A DNA stretch of 64,000 nucleotides from RI-92 sp037384645. Lineage in GTDB: Bacteria > Pseudomonadota > Gammaproteobacteria > UBA6429 > Thiohalophilaceae. Where the stretch lies: positions 5,601 through 69,600 of the forward strand of contig JARRNT010000030.1 of assembly GCA_037384645.1 (NCBI GenBank). Direction: 5' to 3'. The position numbers were made by a program, and so were the translations under genes. This document shows positions 55,129 through 63,965 of this stretch, in pieces (the first letter of the stretch is position 1; each line of letters opens with the position of its first letter). The notes under the pieces were generated by a model. The model saw only the letters and a list, made by a program, of their open reading frames with translations. It ran no database searches and had not been told where the DNA came from.

Positions 55129-55213
55129 TCAGGTCAAGCATTGCCTGGTTACAGAGGGGGTCACTATCAATGAGAATGCGATCAAGGTCAAATATGATGA
55201 ATTCGATATTCAA
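55079..55213 (-). pseudogene. HAD-phosphatase N-terminal remnant
   Basis: 44 codons: NIEFIIFDLDRILIDSDPLC followed by NQAMLDLIPEL and a premature stop. It is HAD motif I (normally DLDGTLxDS) with GT replaced by RI. No helical cap or later motifs follow in any frame; only TTG is available as a start. A truncated relic. Confidence 0.65.
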
Positions 55214-55227
55214 AGCGGCATAAAGAC

Positions 55228-55253
55228 AACGGCCAGGTTATTGCCTGGCCGTT
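55228..55253. terminator. Strong 10-bp hairpin after the zinc-ribbon gene
   Basis: AACGGCCAGG (55228-55237), loop TTATTG, CCTGGCCGTT (55244-55253). It lies 28 bp past the end of the minus-strand gene 55282-55695 and probably terminates it; a short T-rich stretch follows on both sides. Confidence 0.7.
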
Positions 55254-55281
55254 TCGTTAAATTGGTATGAGTCGTGTCGGA

Positions 55282-55695
55282 TTAATGAATATGCCGGTGA
55301 CTTTTGAGCGGGTGTTTCAGGTCATGACCGCAATGGGTGCATAGCATAGAAGGGAGGATGAACAGATATTTCTTGCTCATGGTATTGCCGCACATCGGGC
55401 AGTGTGAACTGCAGGCCCACATGCTGTAAAATAGATAGTAAACACCGTAGATAGAAGCAAAAGCGATAAAATATGATTTGTCGACTTCAAAGCTTGAGGC
55501 GATCAGGTACAGTGCAGTGATGAACGGCACAAAGGCGATGAGTAGCGTCAGCGAAATACGCTTCCTGAGTGCGATTTCAGAGCTTACTCCTTCTATATCA
55601 CTGATATCGCATTTTGGTGATTCGCCAACATAAGACGCGAACTTGTGGGCACCCGTTCTGTAACGATAGTCAGGATAAATATCTAGATTTTTCAT
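55282..55695 (-). CDS. Membrane protein with C-terminal zinc ribbon
   Basis: 137 aa, not recognised as a named family. Cytoplasmic N-terminus (1-45), two membrane helices (about 47-67 and 74-92), then CSSHCPMCGNTM ... MLCTHCGHDLKHP, a CPxCG-CxxCG zinc ribbon, and a His-rich end (KSHRHIH). ATG 55695 follows AAGGAGTAGC. It stands alone between degenerate regions. Zinc binding is inferred from the motif. Confidence 0.65.
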   Translation of the reverse strand: MKNLDIYPDYRYRTGAHKFASYVGESPKCDISDIEGVSSEIALRKRISLTLLIAFVPFITALYLIASSFEVDKSYFIAFASIYGVYYLFYSMWACSSHCPMCGNTMSKKYLFILPSMLCTHCGHDLKHPLKSHRHIH

Positions 55696-56221
55696 CTCTT
55701 GCTACTCCTTAATAATTATTTACAGCAAAATTACCGCATGTATTTTTATCTGACGAAAACCTATTTCCTTATTCTCAGATTGAGTTAGTTTGTTACCCGG
55801 TAACACCAGTCGCCTGTTGTTTATGTGGCGTATCTCCTCCTCAATTTACGCCCCAAACGACTGCCCAAATAGCTACCGTTGTCTAGAGTATATAACCTCC
55901 AAAGAATTTGTCGATATGGAAATTTGTAAATTTTATATCTAGGACTTGTGCGTATAAATAATCATAATATTAGTATTTTCTAACATGTTTTAACGCTAAA
56001 TAAGCAATTAATGATATACCTGTGATTTGTTTCTGGAGTTGGCTGTGTTGAATGTATTACCGGTCATGTTCATTAGTGTGCAGTGGCTGAATAACGTGTC
56101 AGATGCAATCTGAGCGGTGACTGAGAATAAAGAATTTTCTGGTTGAAATGATTTTTTTCAGTTGGAAGCGATCAAAAAATCTAGCAATCTGGTAATTGCC
56201 CGTATAAATAAAATAATGAGG
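55696..56221. other. AT-rich spacer without recognisable gene
   Basis: No coding pattern found on either strand. The only structure seen is a small palindrome GTTACC-C-GGTAAC at 55792-55804. Confidence 0.6.
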
Positions 56222-56620
56222 GGCGCTTACAGCTTATGGCTGCGTAACGCGGCATTAGCTTCTCTGTTTTTCATTTCATACTTCGCCATCGCCATTGGCA
56301 TGATGCATTAATGTGTTTTCGTCTGTTCCATCTTCCAGGTAAATAGCCATGCCGATGCTGACGCTGGGTTGAATAACGCTTCTATCGATATTGCACGGCA
56401 CGCATACAGACTGGATTATTTCCTGGAGTATCTTTTCCGCGGTTTTACGTTCATCGAGACTATTGAGCAAAACGACCGCTTGTCTGTCAGAAATTATTCA
56501 GATGGAGATAGAGGACGGCAAATTTTGTCTGATTGCGTTTTGCGGTTTCTATGACCCGGGAAAACCGATCCTGAAACAGTGCACGATTCGGTAAGTTGGT
56601 CAGGAAATAAGGAATGAGCC
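56222..56620 (-). pseudogene. Degenerate GGDEF-domain remnant
   Basis: Pieces of one diguanylate cyclase domain in several frames. First FLTNLPNRALFQDRFSRVIE and FAVLYLHLNNF (start of a GGDEF domain, ends in TGA), then AVVLLNSLDERKTAEKILQE and SVSIGMAIYLEDGTDENTL (the later part), then a frameshift to AMAKYEMKNREANAA. The middle, including the GGDEF signature, is deleted. The upstream half of the parent gene is missing at the acs terminator. Confidence 0.75.
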
Positions 56621-56646
56621 CTCGACCTGGTTGGCCAGGTGAGGGC
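56618..56646 (-). terminator. acs terminator hairpin
   Basis: On the minus strand GCCCTCACCTGG-CCAA-CCAGGT-G-GAGGGC style stem (12 bp with one bulged base), 9 bp after the acs stop, followed by TCATTCCTTATTT. Confidence 0.7.
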
Positions 56647-56654
56647 CGTCCCTT

Positions 56655-58601
56655 TTATTTGTTGGCGCGACTGTTGACGAGTTCTTCCACCACCGAGGGG
56701 TCGGCGAGGGTGGAGGTGTCGCCGAGGTTACTCAGATCGTTCTCGGCGATCTTGCGCAAAATACGGCGCATGATTTTGCCGGAGCGGGTCTTGGGCAGAC
56801 CGGGGGCGAACTGGATAACATCGGGTTTGGCAATCGGGCCAATCTCTTCCTTACACAAATCAATCAGTTCCTGCTTGAGTTGATCGTCCGGCGTCACGCC
56901 CAGGACCGGGGTGACATAGGCGTAGATACCCTGACCCTTGATCTCATGCGGGTAACCGACCACGGCGGCCTCGGCCACCTTGTCGTGCAGGACCAGTGCG
57001 CTTTCCACTTCAGCCGTACCCATGCGGTGACCGGAGACATTGAGCACGTCGTCCATGCGTCCGGTGATCCAGTAATAGCCGTCCTTGTCGCGGCGGGCAC
57101 CGTCGCCACTGAAATAATACCCGGGGTATTGTTTGAAATAGGTGTCGACGAAACGCTGATGATCGCCGTAGACCGTCCGCATCTGGCCCGGCCAGGGCCG
57201 GGTAATGACCAGGGCGCCGGCCGCCTCGGTCTCCTCGATGAGTTTGCCGGTGTTGGGGTCGACAATAGCCGGGACCACGCCAAAGAACGGGGTGCTGGCC
57301 GAACCGGGTTTGAGGGCGGTGGCGCCGGGCAGTGGCGTAATCATGTGGCCACCGGTTTCAGTCTGCCACCAGGTATCGACGATAGGGCAACGGCCATCGC
57401 CAACGACGTGGTAATACCATTCCCAGGCCTCGGGGTTGATGGGTTCGCCCACGGTGCCAAGCAGGCGCAGGGACTGACGCGAGGTCTTTTTCACCGGTTC
57501 ATTGCCTTCACGCATCAGTGCACGGATGGCGGTGGGCGCGGTGTAAAAAACCGTGACCTTGTGTTTATCGCAGACCTCCCAGAAGCGCGAGGCATCGGGA
57601 TAGTTGGGCACGCCTTCGAAGGAAATCGTGGTGCTGCCGTTGGCCAGCGGCCCGTAGACCAGATAACTGTGGCCCGTGATCCAGCCGACGTCGGCGCTGC
57701 ACCAGTACACGTCGCCTTCCTGCAGGTCAAAAGTGAGCTTGGTGGTGATGGTTGCATATAACAGGTAACCAGCGGTCGTATGCAGTACCCCCTTGGGTTT
57801 ACCGGTCGAGCCGGAGGTGTACAGGATAAACAACGGGTCTTCCGCATCCATTTCTTCCGGTGCACAGTCCCCGGATGCCGCTGCCATGGCCTCGTGATAC
57901 CACAGGTCTTTACTGGCATCCCAGTCGATCTTGCCGCCGGTACGCTTGACCGTGAGCACGGTATGGACATTGGGGCAGTGGCTCACGGCCTTGTCGGTAT
58001 TGGCCTTCAGGGGGACGTGCTTGCCGCCGCGTACGCCTTCATCGGCGGTGATCACCACGTGGCAATCAGAATCAAGAATGCGGTCCTTGAGTGACTCCGG
58101 TGAGAAGCCACCGAACACTACCGAGTGCACGGCGCCAATACGGGTACAGGCGAGCATGTCATAGGCTGCTTCCGGAATCATTGGCATGTAAATACAGACG
58201 CGATCGCCTGTCTTGACGCCACGGTCCTTGAGCACGTTGGCCAGCTTGCAGACCTCTTCATGCAGCTGAGCATAGGTAATGTGTTTACTGTCCTTGGGGT
58301 CGTCACCTTCCCAGATAATCGCCGTCTGCTCGGCACGGGTCTCGAGGTGACGGTCGATGCAGTTGTAGGAGACATTGAGTTTGCCGCCTTCGAACCATTT
58401 CACATGCAGGTCGTTCTGGTCGTAACTCCAGTCACTGACCTTGTCCCATTTCTTGTACCAGCTGATGTATTTCTCCGCCTGTTCGGCCCAGAAACCGTCC
58501 GGGTCCTTGACCGATCGTTCATACATTTCCTGGTATTGCTGCTGATTGACATTGGCTTTGGTGGCAAAGGTATCTGGTACTGCATAGATCTTGTCAGACA
58601 T
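56655..58601 (-). CDS. acs: Acetyl-CoA synthetase (AMP-forming)
   Basis: 648 aa, activates acetate to acetyl-CoA via acetyl-AMP. Motifs: P-loop LYTSGSTGKPKGVLHT, the TWWQTETGGHMITPLPG core, YYFSGDGARRDKDGYYWITGR hinge and C-terminal PKTRSGKIMRRIL with the Lys whose acetylation controls the enzyme. ATG 58601 has GGGAG eight bases upstream; an in-frame ATG at 58625 is less likely. A single gene flanked by eroded DNA. Confidence 0.97.
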   Translation of the reverse strand: MSDKIYAVPDTFATKANVNQQQYQEMYERSVKDPDGFWAEQAEKYISWYKKWDKVSDWSYDQNDLHVKWFEGGKLNVSYNCIDRHLETRAEQTAIIWEGDDPKDSKHITYAQLHEEVCKLANVLKDRGVKTGDRVCIYMPMIPEAAYDMLACTRIGAVHSVVFGGFSPESLKDRILDSDCHVVITADEGVRGGKHVPLKANTDKAVSHCPNVHTVLTVKRTGGKIDWDASKDLWYHEAMAAASGDCAPEEMDAEDPLFILYTSGSTGKPKGVLHTTAGYLLYATITTKLTFDLQEGDVYWCSADVGWITGHSYLVYGPLANGSTTISFEGVPNYPDASRFWEVCDKHKVTVFYTAPTAIRALMREGNEPVKKTSRQSLRLLGTVGEPINPEAWEWYYHVVGDGRCPIVDTWWQTETGGHMITPLPGATALKPGSASTPFFGVVPAIVDPNTGKLIEETEAAGALVITRPWPGQMRTVYGDHQRFVDTYFKQYPGYYFSGDGARRDKDGYYWITGRMDDVLNVSGHRMGTAEVESALVLHDKVAEAAVVGYPHEIKGQGIYAYVTPVLGVTPDDQLKQELIDLCKEEIGPIAKPDVIQFAPGLPKTRSGKIMRRILRKIAENDLSNLGDTSTLADPSVVEELVNSRANK

Positions 58602-58953
58602 GAATCGTCTCCCGTTATCACCCATGGCAGGTTGACATGTTTGTGCGAAAAACCATTTTTCTTAGATATTACGCAGGCATTAGCGTGCTGCGTAAGGAGA
58701 GGCTTTGAGTATACTCCAAATCCCGGCATGCCTATAGCCACCTCGCCAATTTGCTGCGTCTGCTGGCCGTATTAGCAGGCAGTAATATTGCTGCGTGGGG
58801 ACACGACGAGCGATGGATGGGCGGGGCGCTACGATACGTGATGAAGCCGAAAAGGCTTGTCCCCACTGGCAGTACGCCTCGTCAGCAGCCAGGAGATTGA
58901 TAGCGTGGTGGAATCCAGTTCGTGGATGTCACGCTGGATATTGACACCAAAGC

Positions 58954-59190
58954 TCACATTGAGATTCTCAAGCGCGCAGCCCAGACGCTGGCTGGCTCCC
59001 CCTGGACTCTCGCCTTGGGGATCGAATTGACCGTGAACTGTACATCGATAGCTTCCAGTTCGGTTTTGAAAATAATCCGATCCGCGGCAAGGATCTGCTG
59101 ATTCAGTTGTTCATTCGGGCCGTAATCGAGGGCAACGAGATCCTTATCGCGTATCACATCAAGCACAGCCGTACGTATTCATGGTCTGAC
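58954..59190 (-). pseudogene. YcgR-like (PilZ flagellar brake) remnant
   Basis: Reads AVLDVIRDKDLVALDYGPNE then QLNQQILAADRIIFKTELEA and IDVQFTVNSIPKARVQGEPA. This aligns in order with the YcgR N-terminal domain (E. coli PLAVLGVLRD ... KLVLDFGSQAEDNIAVLKA ... KVEFTVEQ) but lacks the segment between the first two blocks and the whole PilZ domain, and then shifts frame. The 718-bp spacer 58602-59319 holds no other gene I can support. Confidence 0.6.
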
Positions 59191-59319
59191 TGTCGCCATT
59201 GAAGCTGGCTGTGACCATGCAACTGGATTCGCCAGTTGGCGTAGCTGTTGTTGGCTCGACCATAAATCTTGCGATTCTTCCCGGCGTTTGTCCCTGTCCG
59301 CCACCATTGCATCGGATGC

Positions 59320-60213
59320 TCAGGGTAATTTTTCAATTTGTCGACTGAGGATGGCAGGTATGCGCTGTAAATCCCAGTTTGCCCTGGCCCACGCCCATAA
59401 TTCGTCCACATGAGCCTGTTGCAAGGGCATGGGCGGTGCCTGGCCGAGGAAACGCAGAGCGGCATGGAGCTGTGGTGTAGGCTTGTGGCTGTCCAGAGGC
59501 GGAGCCCGATTCTGTTTGCTCAGTTTATAGCCATTAGCCCCCGTGACCACAGGGTGGTGGGCATACGCAGGGCTGGGCAGGCCCAGGGCCTGCTGGACCA
59601 GGCGCTGGCGCGGGGTGGAATCGAGCAGGTCGGCACCGCGTACAACCTCGGTCATGCCCTGTTCGGCGTCATCCAGAGCGGTGGCCAGCTGGTAGGCGAC
59701 ATAACCGTCAGCCCGCCATAGCACAAAATCTCCAAGCTCAGTTGCCGGCTCAGTCCGTTGCAGGCCCTGGATAGCGTCCACGTATTCGTCCACCTGTTCA
59801 GGGACCCGGAGCCGCCAGGAGCGGGGTTGGCGGCCCGGCGCCAGGCCCTCGCGGCAGGTCCCGGGGTAGATGTAGTTACCGGCCGTGGCCAGGTCCTTGC
59901 GGCTGCAGCCACAGGCATAAACCCGATTTTCGCGTTGTAACTGCGCCAGGGCCGCCCGGTAACGGTCCTGCTGGCAACTCTGATAGCTGACCGGGCCATC
60001 CCATTCAAACCCGAAGGCCTCCAGGGTTCGCAGAATCATATCACTGGCTCCGGCTACCTCACGGGGTGGGTCAATGTCCTCGATCCGCACCCACCATTCG
60101 CCACCCTGGTGGCGGGCCTGTAAATAACTGGCGGTGGCGGCGATAAGAGAGCCCAGGTGGAGAGGGCCGGTCGGGGAGGGCGCGAATCGGCCCCGATAGC
60201 GGGTGTCAGGCAT
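59320..60213 (-). CDS. gluQ: Glutamyl-Q tRNA(Asp) synthetase
   Basis: 297 aa truncated GluRS paralogue that attaches Glu to queuosine 34 of tRNA-Asp. Class I motifs: APSPTGPLHLGSL (HIGH-like) and YKLSKQNRA (KMSKS-like). Zinc ligands in CGCSRKDL and GNYIYPGTCR. There is no anticodon-binding domain, as expected. ATG 60213 fits the conserved MPDTRYRGRFAPSP start; the much longer reading to 60735 is antisense to the nitroreductase. It overlaps the nitroreductase stop by 8 bases and sits near dksA, its usual neighbour. Confidence 0.95.
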   Translation of the reverse strand: MPDTRYRGRFAPSPTGPLHLGSLIAATASYLQARHQGGEWWVRIEDIDPPREVAGASDMILRTLEAFGFEWDGPVSYQSCQQDRYRAALAQLQRENRVYACGCSRKDLATAGNYIYPGTCREGLAPGRQPRSWRLRVPEQVDEYVDAIQGLQRTEPATELGDFVLWRADGYVAYQLATALDDAEQGMTEVVRGADLLDSTPRQRLVQQALGLPSPAYAHHPVVTGANGYKLSKQNRAPPLDSHKPTPQLHAALRFLGQAPPMPLQQAHVDELWAWARANWDLQRIPAILSRQIEKLP

Positions 60214-60871
60214 ACCAGTGGGTGAAACTGTCCACATCTTCACGCGGCAGGCGGAACTGATTGACTGGCTGGGAGTTATCCGCATAGCCCAGGGACATGC
60301 CGCAGACCATGGCCCACTCGGCCGGGAGCTTGAGTTCGTTACGAACCACATCGGGGTACTCGGCGAGCGAGGCCTGGGGACAGGTATCGAGCCCCGTTGC
60401 CCTGGCCGCCAGCATGACATTTTGCAGGAACATGCCGAGGTCCAGCCAGGAACCCTGGTTGAGCTCCCTGTCGATAAAAAACAACAGCCCCACCGGGGCA
60501 CCGAAGAAGCGGTAATTGTTTTCCCAGGCAATCCGCTGACGTTGTTTGTCTTCCCGGGCAATATCAAGAGCGGTGTAAAGGGTTTTGCCGCACTGGATGC
60601 GTCGTGAGCGGTAGGGCTCGACCCAGTGGTCAGGGTAGTACGCATAGTCGGGATTCGGCGCGACGTCATTGTCGCGCTGTTCCAGCAGGCGGCGAGACAG
60701 CGCCTGTTTAATCTCACCCTGGACCACGGCCACATGCCAGGGCTGGGTATTCACGCCTGACGGGGCCCAGCGTGCGGCGTCGAGGATTTGCCTCAGGCTG
60801 GTTTCACTCACCGGCTTGTCGAGAAAGGCGCGTACGCAGTGGCGTTGTTGCATAACTTGTAGCGTATCCAT
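60206..60871 (-). CDS. Nitroreductase-family flavoprotein
   Basis: 221 aa FMN-dependent NAD(P)H oxidoreductase fold. RHCVRAFLDKPV and ARWAPSGVNTQPWHVAVV near the N-terminus contact FMN phosphate; QGSWLDLGMFLQNVMLAARA and VCGMSLGYAD are the other family blocks. The substrate is not predictable. ATG 60871 is chosen for its MDTLQVMQQRHC start; an ATG at 60898 is possible. Confidence 0.88.
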   Translation of the reverse strand: MDTLQVMQQRHCVRAFLDKPVSETSLRQILDAARWAPSGVNTQPWHVAVVQGEIKQALSRRLLEQRDNDVAPNPDYAYYPDHWVEPYRSRRIQCGKTLYTALDIAREDKQRQRIAWENNYRFFGAPVGLLFFIDRELNQGSWLDLGMFLQNVMLAARATGLDTCPQASLAEYPDVVRNELKLPAEWAMVCGMSLGYADNSQPVNQFRLPREDVDSFTHWYA

Positions 60872-60974
60872 GGAATGAACCTGTTTTGGCGAAAGCATGA
60901 CAAAGATTAAAGAGACCCCGAATTATGCCGACGTTTTTGCATAGATTGGAAAGATATGCAAGGTGGTAACGTAC

Positions 60975-61289
60975 ATGGCCGGGCAAGACAGGGTGGTAAT
61001 CCACGGAACCCGCGAGGATGGTAGTCGTCTGCGCCCGGGTGACTGGATCGAACGTTTGTCTTCGACCATGGCGTCATTCAATGACGATCGCCGCCTGCGT
61101 TATAGCGCCAGTGTCAAACCTTGCGTGATAGACGGTCAGAAATGCCTGGTGGTGGCCCGCTGTCTGGCGCAAACCGATCCCAAAGCGTATGAGTTTATCA
61201 TGTCCTTTGCCGAGAATAACCGCCTGCGGATACAACTCGATCGGCGCCAGGGCGAGCGGGCGTTGATATGCCCGGCGACAGCCGCCTAG
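60975..61289 (+). CDS. DUF3579-family protein
   Basis: 104 aa. IHGTREDGSRLRPGDWIERL, DDRRLRYSASVKP and AYEFIMSFAENNRLRI follow the DUF3579 pattern, a family without known function that is frequent in beta- and sulfur-oxidising gammaproteobacteria. ATG 60975 follows AAGGTGG. It is convergent with dksA, ends overlapping by 4 bases. Confidence 0.8.
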   Translation: MAGQDRVVIHGTREDGSRLRPGDWIERLSSTMASFNDDRRLRYSASVKPCVIDGQKCLVVARCLAQTDPKAYEFIMSFAENNRLRIQLDRRQGERALICPATAA

Positions 61290-61912
61290 TAACGTTGTTT
61301 TTCGCGAATCTCGTCCAGGCTCTTGCAGTCAATACAGAGTGTGGCGGTAGGGCGGGCCTCCAGACGACGCACACCAATCTCGATACCGCATTCTTCACAG
61401 AAGCCATATTCGCCGCTATCGATCTTTTCCAGTGACTCGTCGATCTTCTTGATCAGCTTGCGTTCACGGTCGCGGGTACGTAACTCCATGGTGAATTCGG
61501 ATTCCTGGGTAGCGCGGTCATTGGGATCCGGGAAGTTGGCGGCCTCGTCCTGCATGTGATGCACAGTGCGGTCCACCTCTTCCATCAGCTCCTGTTTCCA
61601 GAGACGCAGGATCTGGCGGAAGTGATCCTGCTGCGCCTCGTTCATGTAATCTTCACCATGCTTCTCCTCGTAAGGGATGAAGTCGGTGAATTCACCGGCC
61701 CTGGCTTTGGCTTTGGCTTTTGGCTTGCTGGCAGGCTTGGACTTGGCAGCGGACTTTTTGGCGGTAGAGGCCTTTTTCTTGGCCGCGGTCTTTTTGGCCG
61801 CTGCCTTTTTTGCAGGCGCCTTTTTCGCCGTTTTCTTCTTGGCGGGTGCCTTCTTCGCCGCCGTCTTCTTCTTGGCGGCAGCCTTTTTCTTGGCCTTCTT
61901 CTTCGTGGACAT
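61286..61912 (-). CDS. dksA: RNA polymerase-binding factor DksA with Lys/Ala-rich N-terminal extension
   Basis: 208 aa (E. coli DksA 151). Residues about 75-208 are a full DksA: the coiled coil with its tip FPDPNDRATQE (the D-x-x-D-x-A residues that enter the polymerase secondary channel), and zinc finger CEECG ... CIDC. Residues 2-72 are almost only Lys, Ala, Thr, Pro with AKKA/AAKK repeats, like histone H1 or AlgP tails, and should bind nucleic acid (inference). ATG 61912 follows AGGAG at 6 bases. DksA with ppGpp controls stable-RNA and amino-acid promoters. Confidence 0.95.
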   Translation of the reverse strand: MSTKKKAKKKAAAKKKTAAKKAPAKKKTAKKAPAKKAAAKKTAAKKKASTAKKSAAKSKPASKPKAKAKARAGEFTDFIPYEEKHGEDYMNEAQQDHFRQILRLWKQELMEEVDRTVHHMQDEAANFPDPNDRATQESEFTMELRTRDRERKLIKKIDESLEKIDSGEYGFCEECGIEIGVRRLEARPTATLCIDCKSLDEIREKQRY

Positions 61913-62097
61913 ACAGCGCTCCTGCCTGTCGCAAATCAACTGGTTAGCACGGGGCCCGGGGGTCCCTGTGCAAGAAAGGCAGGTATCTTAATGAAATATT
62001 CGGAAAAATCTAGCCTTTTTTAACGCCAATGGGAGGGATGTCAGGCGTCGGGGCTTGGGTTACCCTATGCCATCGTTTTTCACGGGTAAGGGAAAAA

Positions 62098-62868
62098 ATG
62101 GTTGATTTACAAGCACTAATCTTCGATGTGGACGGGACCCTGGCGGATACCGAGCGGGACGGACACCGTGTGGCCTTCAACCGGGCCTTTGCCGAGGCTG
62201 GCCTGGACTGGGACTGGTCGGTGGAGCTGTACGGCAAGCTGCTGGCGGTCACGGGCGGTAAGGAGCGCATCCGCCATTATCTGGATACCTATAACACCGA
62301 CTTCAAACGCCCGGCCAGGCTCGATGAATTCATCGCTGGCCTGCACAAGGCCAAGACCCGCCATTACACCGAGCTGCTGGCCTCGGGGGCAATTCCCCTG
62401 CGTCCCGGGGTCAGGCGCCTGCTGGAAAGCGCCAGCGAGGCGGGCCTGCGTCTGGCCATTGCCACCACCACCACCCCGGAAAATGTCGACGCCCTGTTGC
62501 AGCACACCCTGGGCTCCGGCTGGCAACAGGTGTTCGAGATCATCGCCGCCGGTGACATCGTTCCGGCCAAAAAGCCGGCTCCGGATATTTACCATTACAC
62601 CCTGCAAAAGATGCAACTGGACGCACCCCAATGCCTGGCGTTTGAGGATTCGGAGAACGGGATTCTGGCCACCAACGGCGCGGACCTGGCCACCCTGGTG
62701 ACCGTCAACAGTTATACCCATGATCACGTTTTTCACGGGGCGGCCATCGTGCTCGACGGCCTGGGCGAGCCGGATGCGCCGTTTTCGGTCCTGCAGGGGG
62801 AGGCCGATGATTTTCAGTATGTCGATGTCGACTTTCTTAACTATTTGCACCAGCAGGTGTACACCTGA
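62098..62868 (+). CDS. HAD hydrolase, CbbY-like
   Basis: 256 aa HAD superfamily IA. Motif I IFDVDGTLADTERDGHRVAF, motif II IATTTTPEN, motif III Lys in VPAKKPAPDIY and motif IV FEDSENGILA are all present. The DTERDGHRVAFN cap sequence matches CbbY, the xylulose-1,5-bisphosphate phosphatase of Calvin-cycle organisms, so that activity is plausible here but unproven. ATG 62098 follows TAAGGGA; a reading from 62029 has no support. Confidence 0.88.
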   Translation: MVDLQALIFDVDGTLADTERDGHRVAFNRAFAEAGLDWDWSVELYGKLLAVTGGKERIRHYLDTYNTDFKRPARLDEFIAGLHKAKTRHYTELLASGAIPLRPGVRRLLESASEAGLRLAIATTTTPENVDALLQHTLGSGWQQVFEIIAAGDIVPAKKPAPDIYHYTLQKMQLDAPQCLAFEDSENGILATNGADLATLVTVNSYTHDHVFHGAAIVLDGLGEPDAPFSVLQGEADDFQYVDVDFLNYLHQQVYT

Positions 62869-62870
62869 AT

Positions 62871-63965
62871 ATGCTGCCGCGTTCCCGTCGCAGCGATAGT
62901 ATTCGTCCGTTCCAGGTCATGCGCCTGCTGGCACGGGCTCGCGAGCTGGAACAGCAGGGGCGCGACATCGTGCACATGGAGATCGGCGAGCCGGATTTTG
63001 CCACCCCGGCGCCGGTCGTGGCGGCGGCCCAGGCTGCCATTGCCACCGGACACATGCATTACACGCCTGCCACCGGCCTGCCTGAATTAAAACAGGCGAT
63101 CGCCGGCTTTTATCAGCAGCGCTATGGGGTGAGTGTGGATCCCCGACGCATCGTGGTCACGCCGGGGGCCTCCGGGGCCCTGTTGCTGGCCCTGGCCGCC
63201 GTCGCCGAGCCGGGCAAACAGATCCTGGTGAGTGATCCCGGTTATCCCTGCAACCGCAACTTCGTGCGTTTCCTCGAAGGTCAGGCCAAATCGGTGGCGG
63301 TCGGCCCCGAAACTGCCTATCAGATTACCCTGGCCCATTTGCAGGCGCATTGGGATGAACAGACGGTGGGTGTGATCCTGGCCTCGCCTCAGCGCAACGG
63401 CGTCATTTTCATGGATGAGATCTATCACGGCCTGGTTTACACCGATCAGATAGACACGATTTTGCAATACACGGACGAGGTCTTCGTTATCAACAGCTTT
63501 TCCAAGTACTTCGGCATGACCGGCTGGCGCATCGGCTGGCTGGTAGTGCCGGAAGCTTATCTTATTGCCGTCGACAACTTCGCCCAGAACATTTTTCTTG
63601 CCGCGCCCACCCCCTCGCAACACGCGGCGCTGGCGGCCTTCGCCCCCGACAACATCGCTATCCTCGAGGCCCGTCGCGCCGAGTTCCGGCAACGCCGCGA
63701 TTACCTGCTGCCGGCCTTGCGCGAGCTCGGTTTTAAGATCAGTGCCGAGCCTCAGGGTGCATTTTATTTTTATTGTGATGCCAGTGCCTTTACTCGTGAC
63801 AGCATGCAGTTTGTGGAAGATTTGCTGGAGCAGGCTGGAGTGGCATTGACCCCGGGTATGGATTTTGGCGAGTATCATGCTGAGACGCATGTGCGGGTGG
63901 CGTACACGACCTCGCTGGAGCGGTTGGAGGAGGGGGTGGAACGGTTGCGGGCGTTTTTGAAGTAG
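62871..63965 (+). CDS. PLP-dependent class I/II aminotransferase, internal segment missing
   Basis: 364 aa. Fold type I aminotransferase: MEIGEPDFATP, HYTPATGLPELKQAIA, GASGALLLAL, the Tyr/PGYPCNRN loop, VDEIY-like FMDEIYHGLVY and the PLP Lys in NSFSKYFGMTGWRIGW. Where family members have SPSNPTG followed by about 20 residues before the IVDEIY strand, this one reads ASPQRNGVIFMDEIYHG (junction near 63390): the NPTG Asn that contacts PLP is gone, in frame. The gene may be inactive, or the sequence collapsed. It starts 2 bp after the HAD stop. Confidence 0.88.
   Translation: MLPRSRRSDSIRPFQVMRLLARARELEQQGRDIVHMEIGEPDFATPAPVVAAAQAAIATGHMHYTPATGLPELKQAIAGFYQQRYGVSVDPRRIVVTPGASGALLLALAAVAEPGKQILVSDPGYPCNRNFVRFLEGQAKSVAVGPETAYQITLAHLQAHWDEQTVGVILASPQRNGVIFMDEIYHGLVYTDQIDTILQYTDEVFVINSFSKYFGMTGWRIGWLVVPEAYLIAVDNFAQNIFLAAPTPSQHAALAAFAPDNIAILEARRAEFRQRRDYLLPALRELGFKISAEPQGAFYFYCDASAFTRDSMQFVEDLLEQAGVALTPGMDFGEYHAETHVRVAYTTSLERLEEGVERLRAFLK

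Noticed and set aside
56880..57761. 293-codon plus-strand frame inside acs
   Set aside because: Antisense of acs; no recognised motif and codon pattern explained by acs.
59320..60735. 471-codon reading of gluQ
   Set aside because: The first ~174 codons are antisense-frame translation of the nitroreductase; gluQ starts at 60213.
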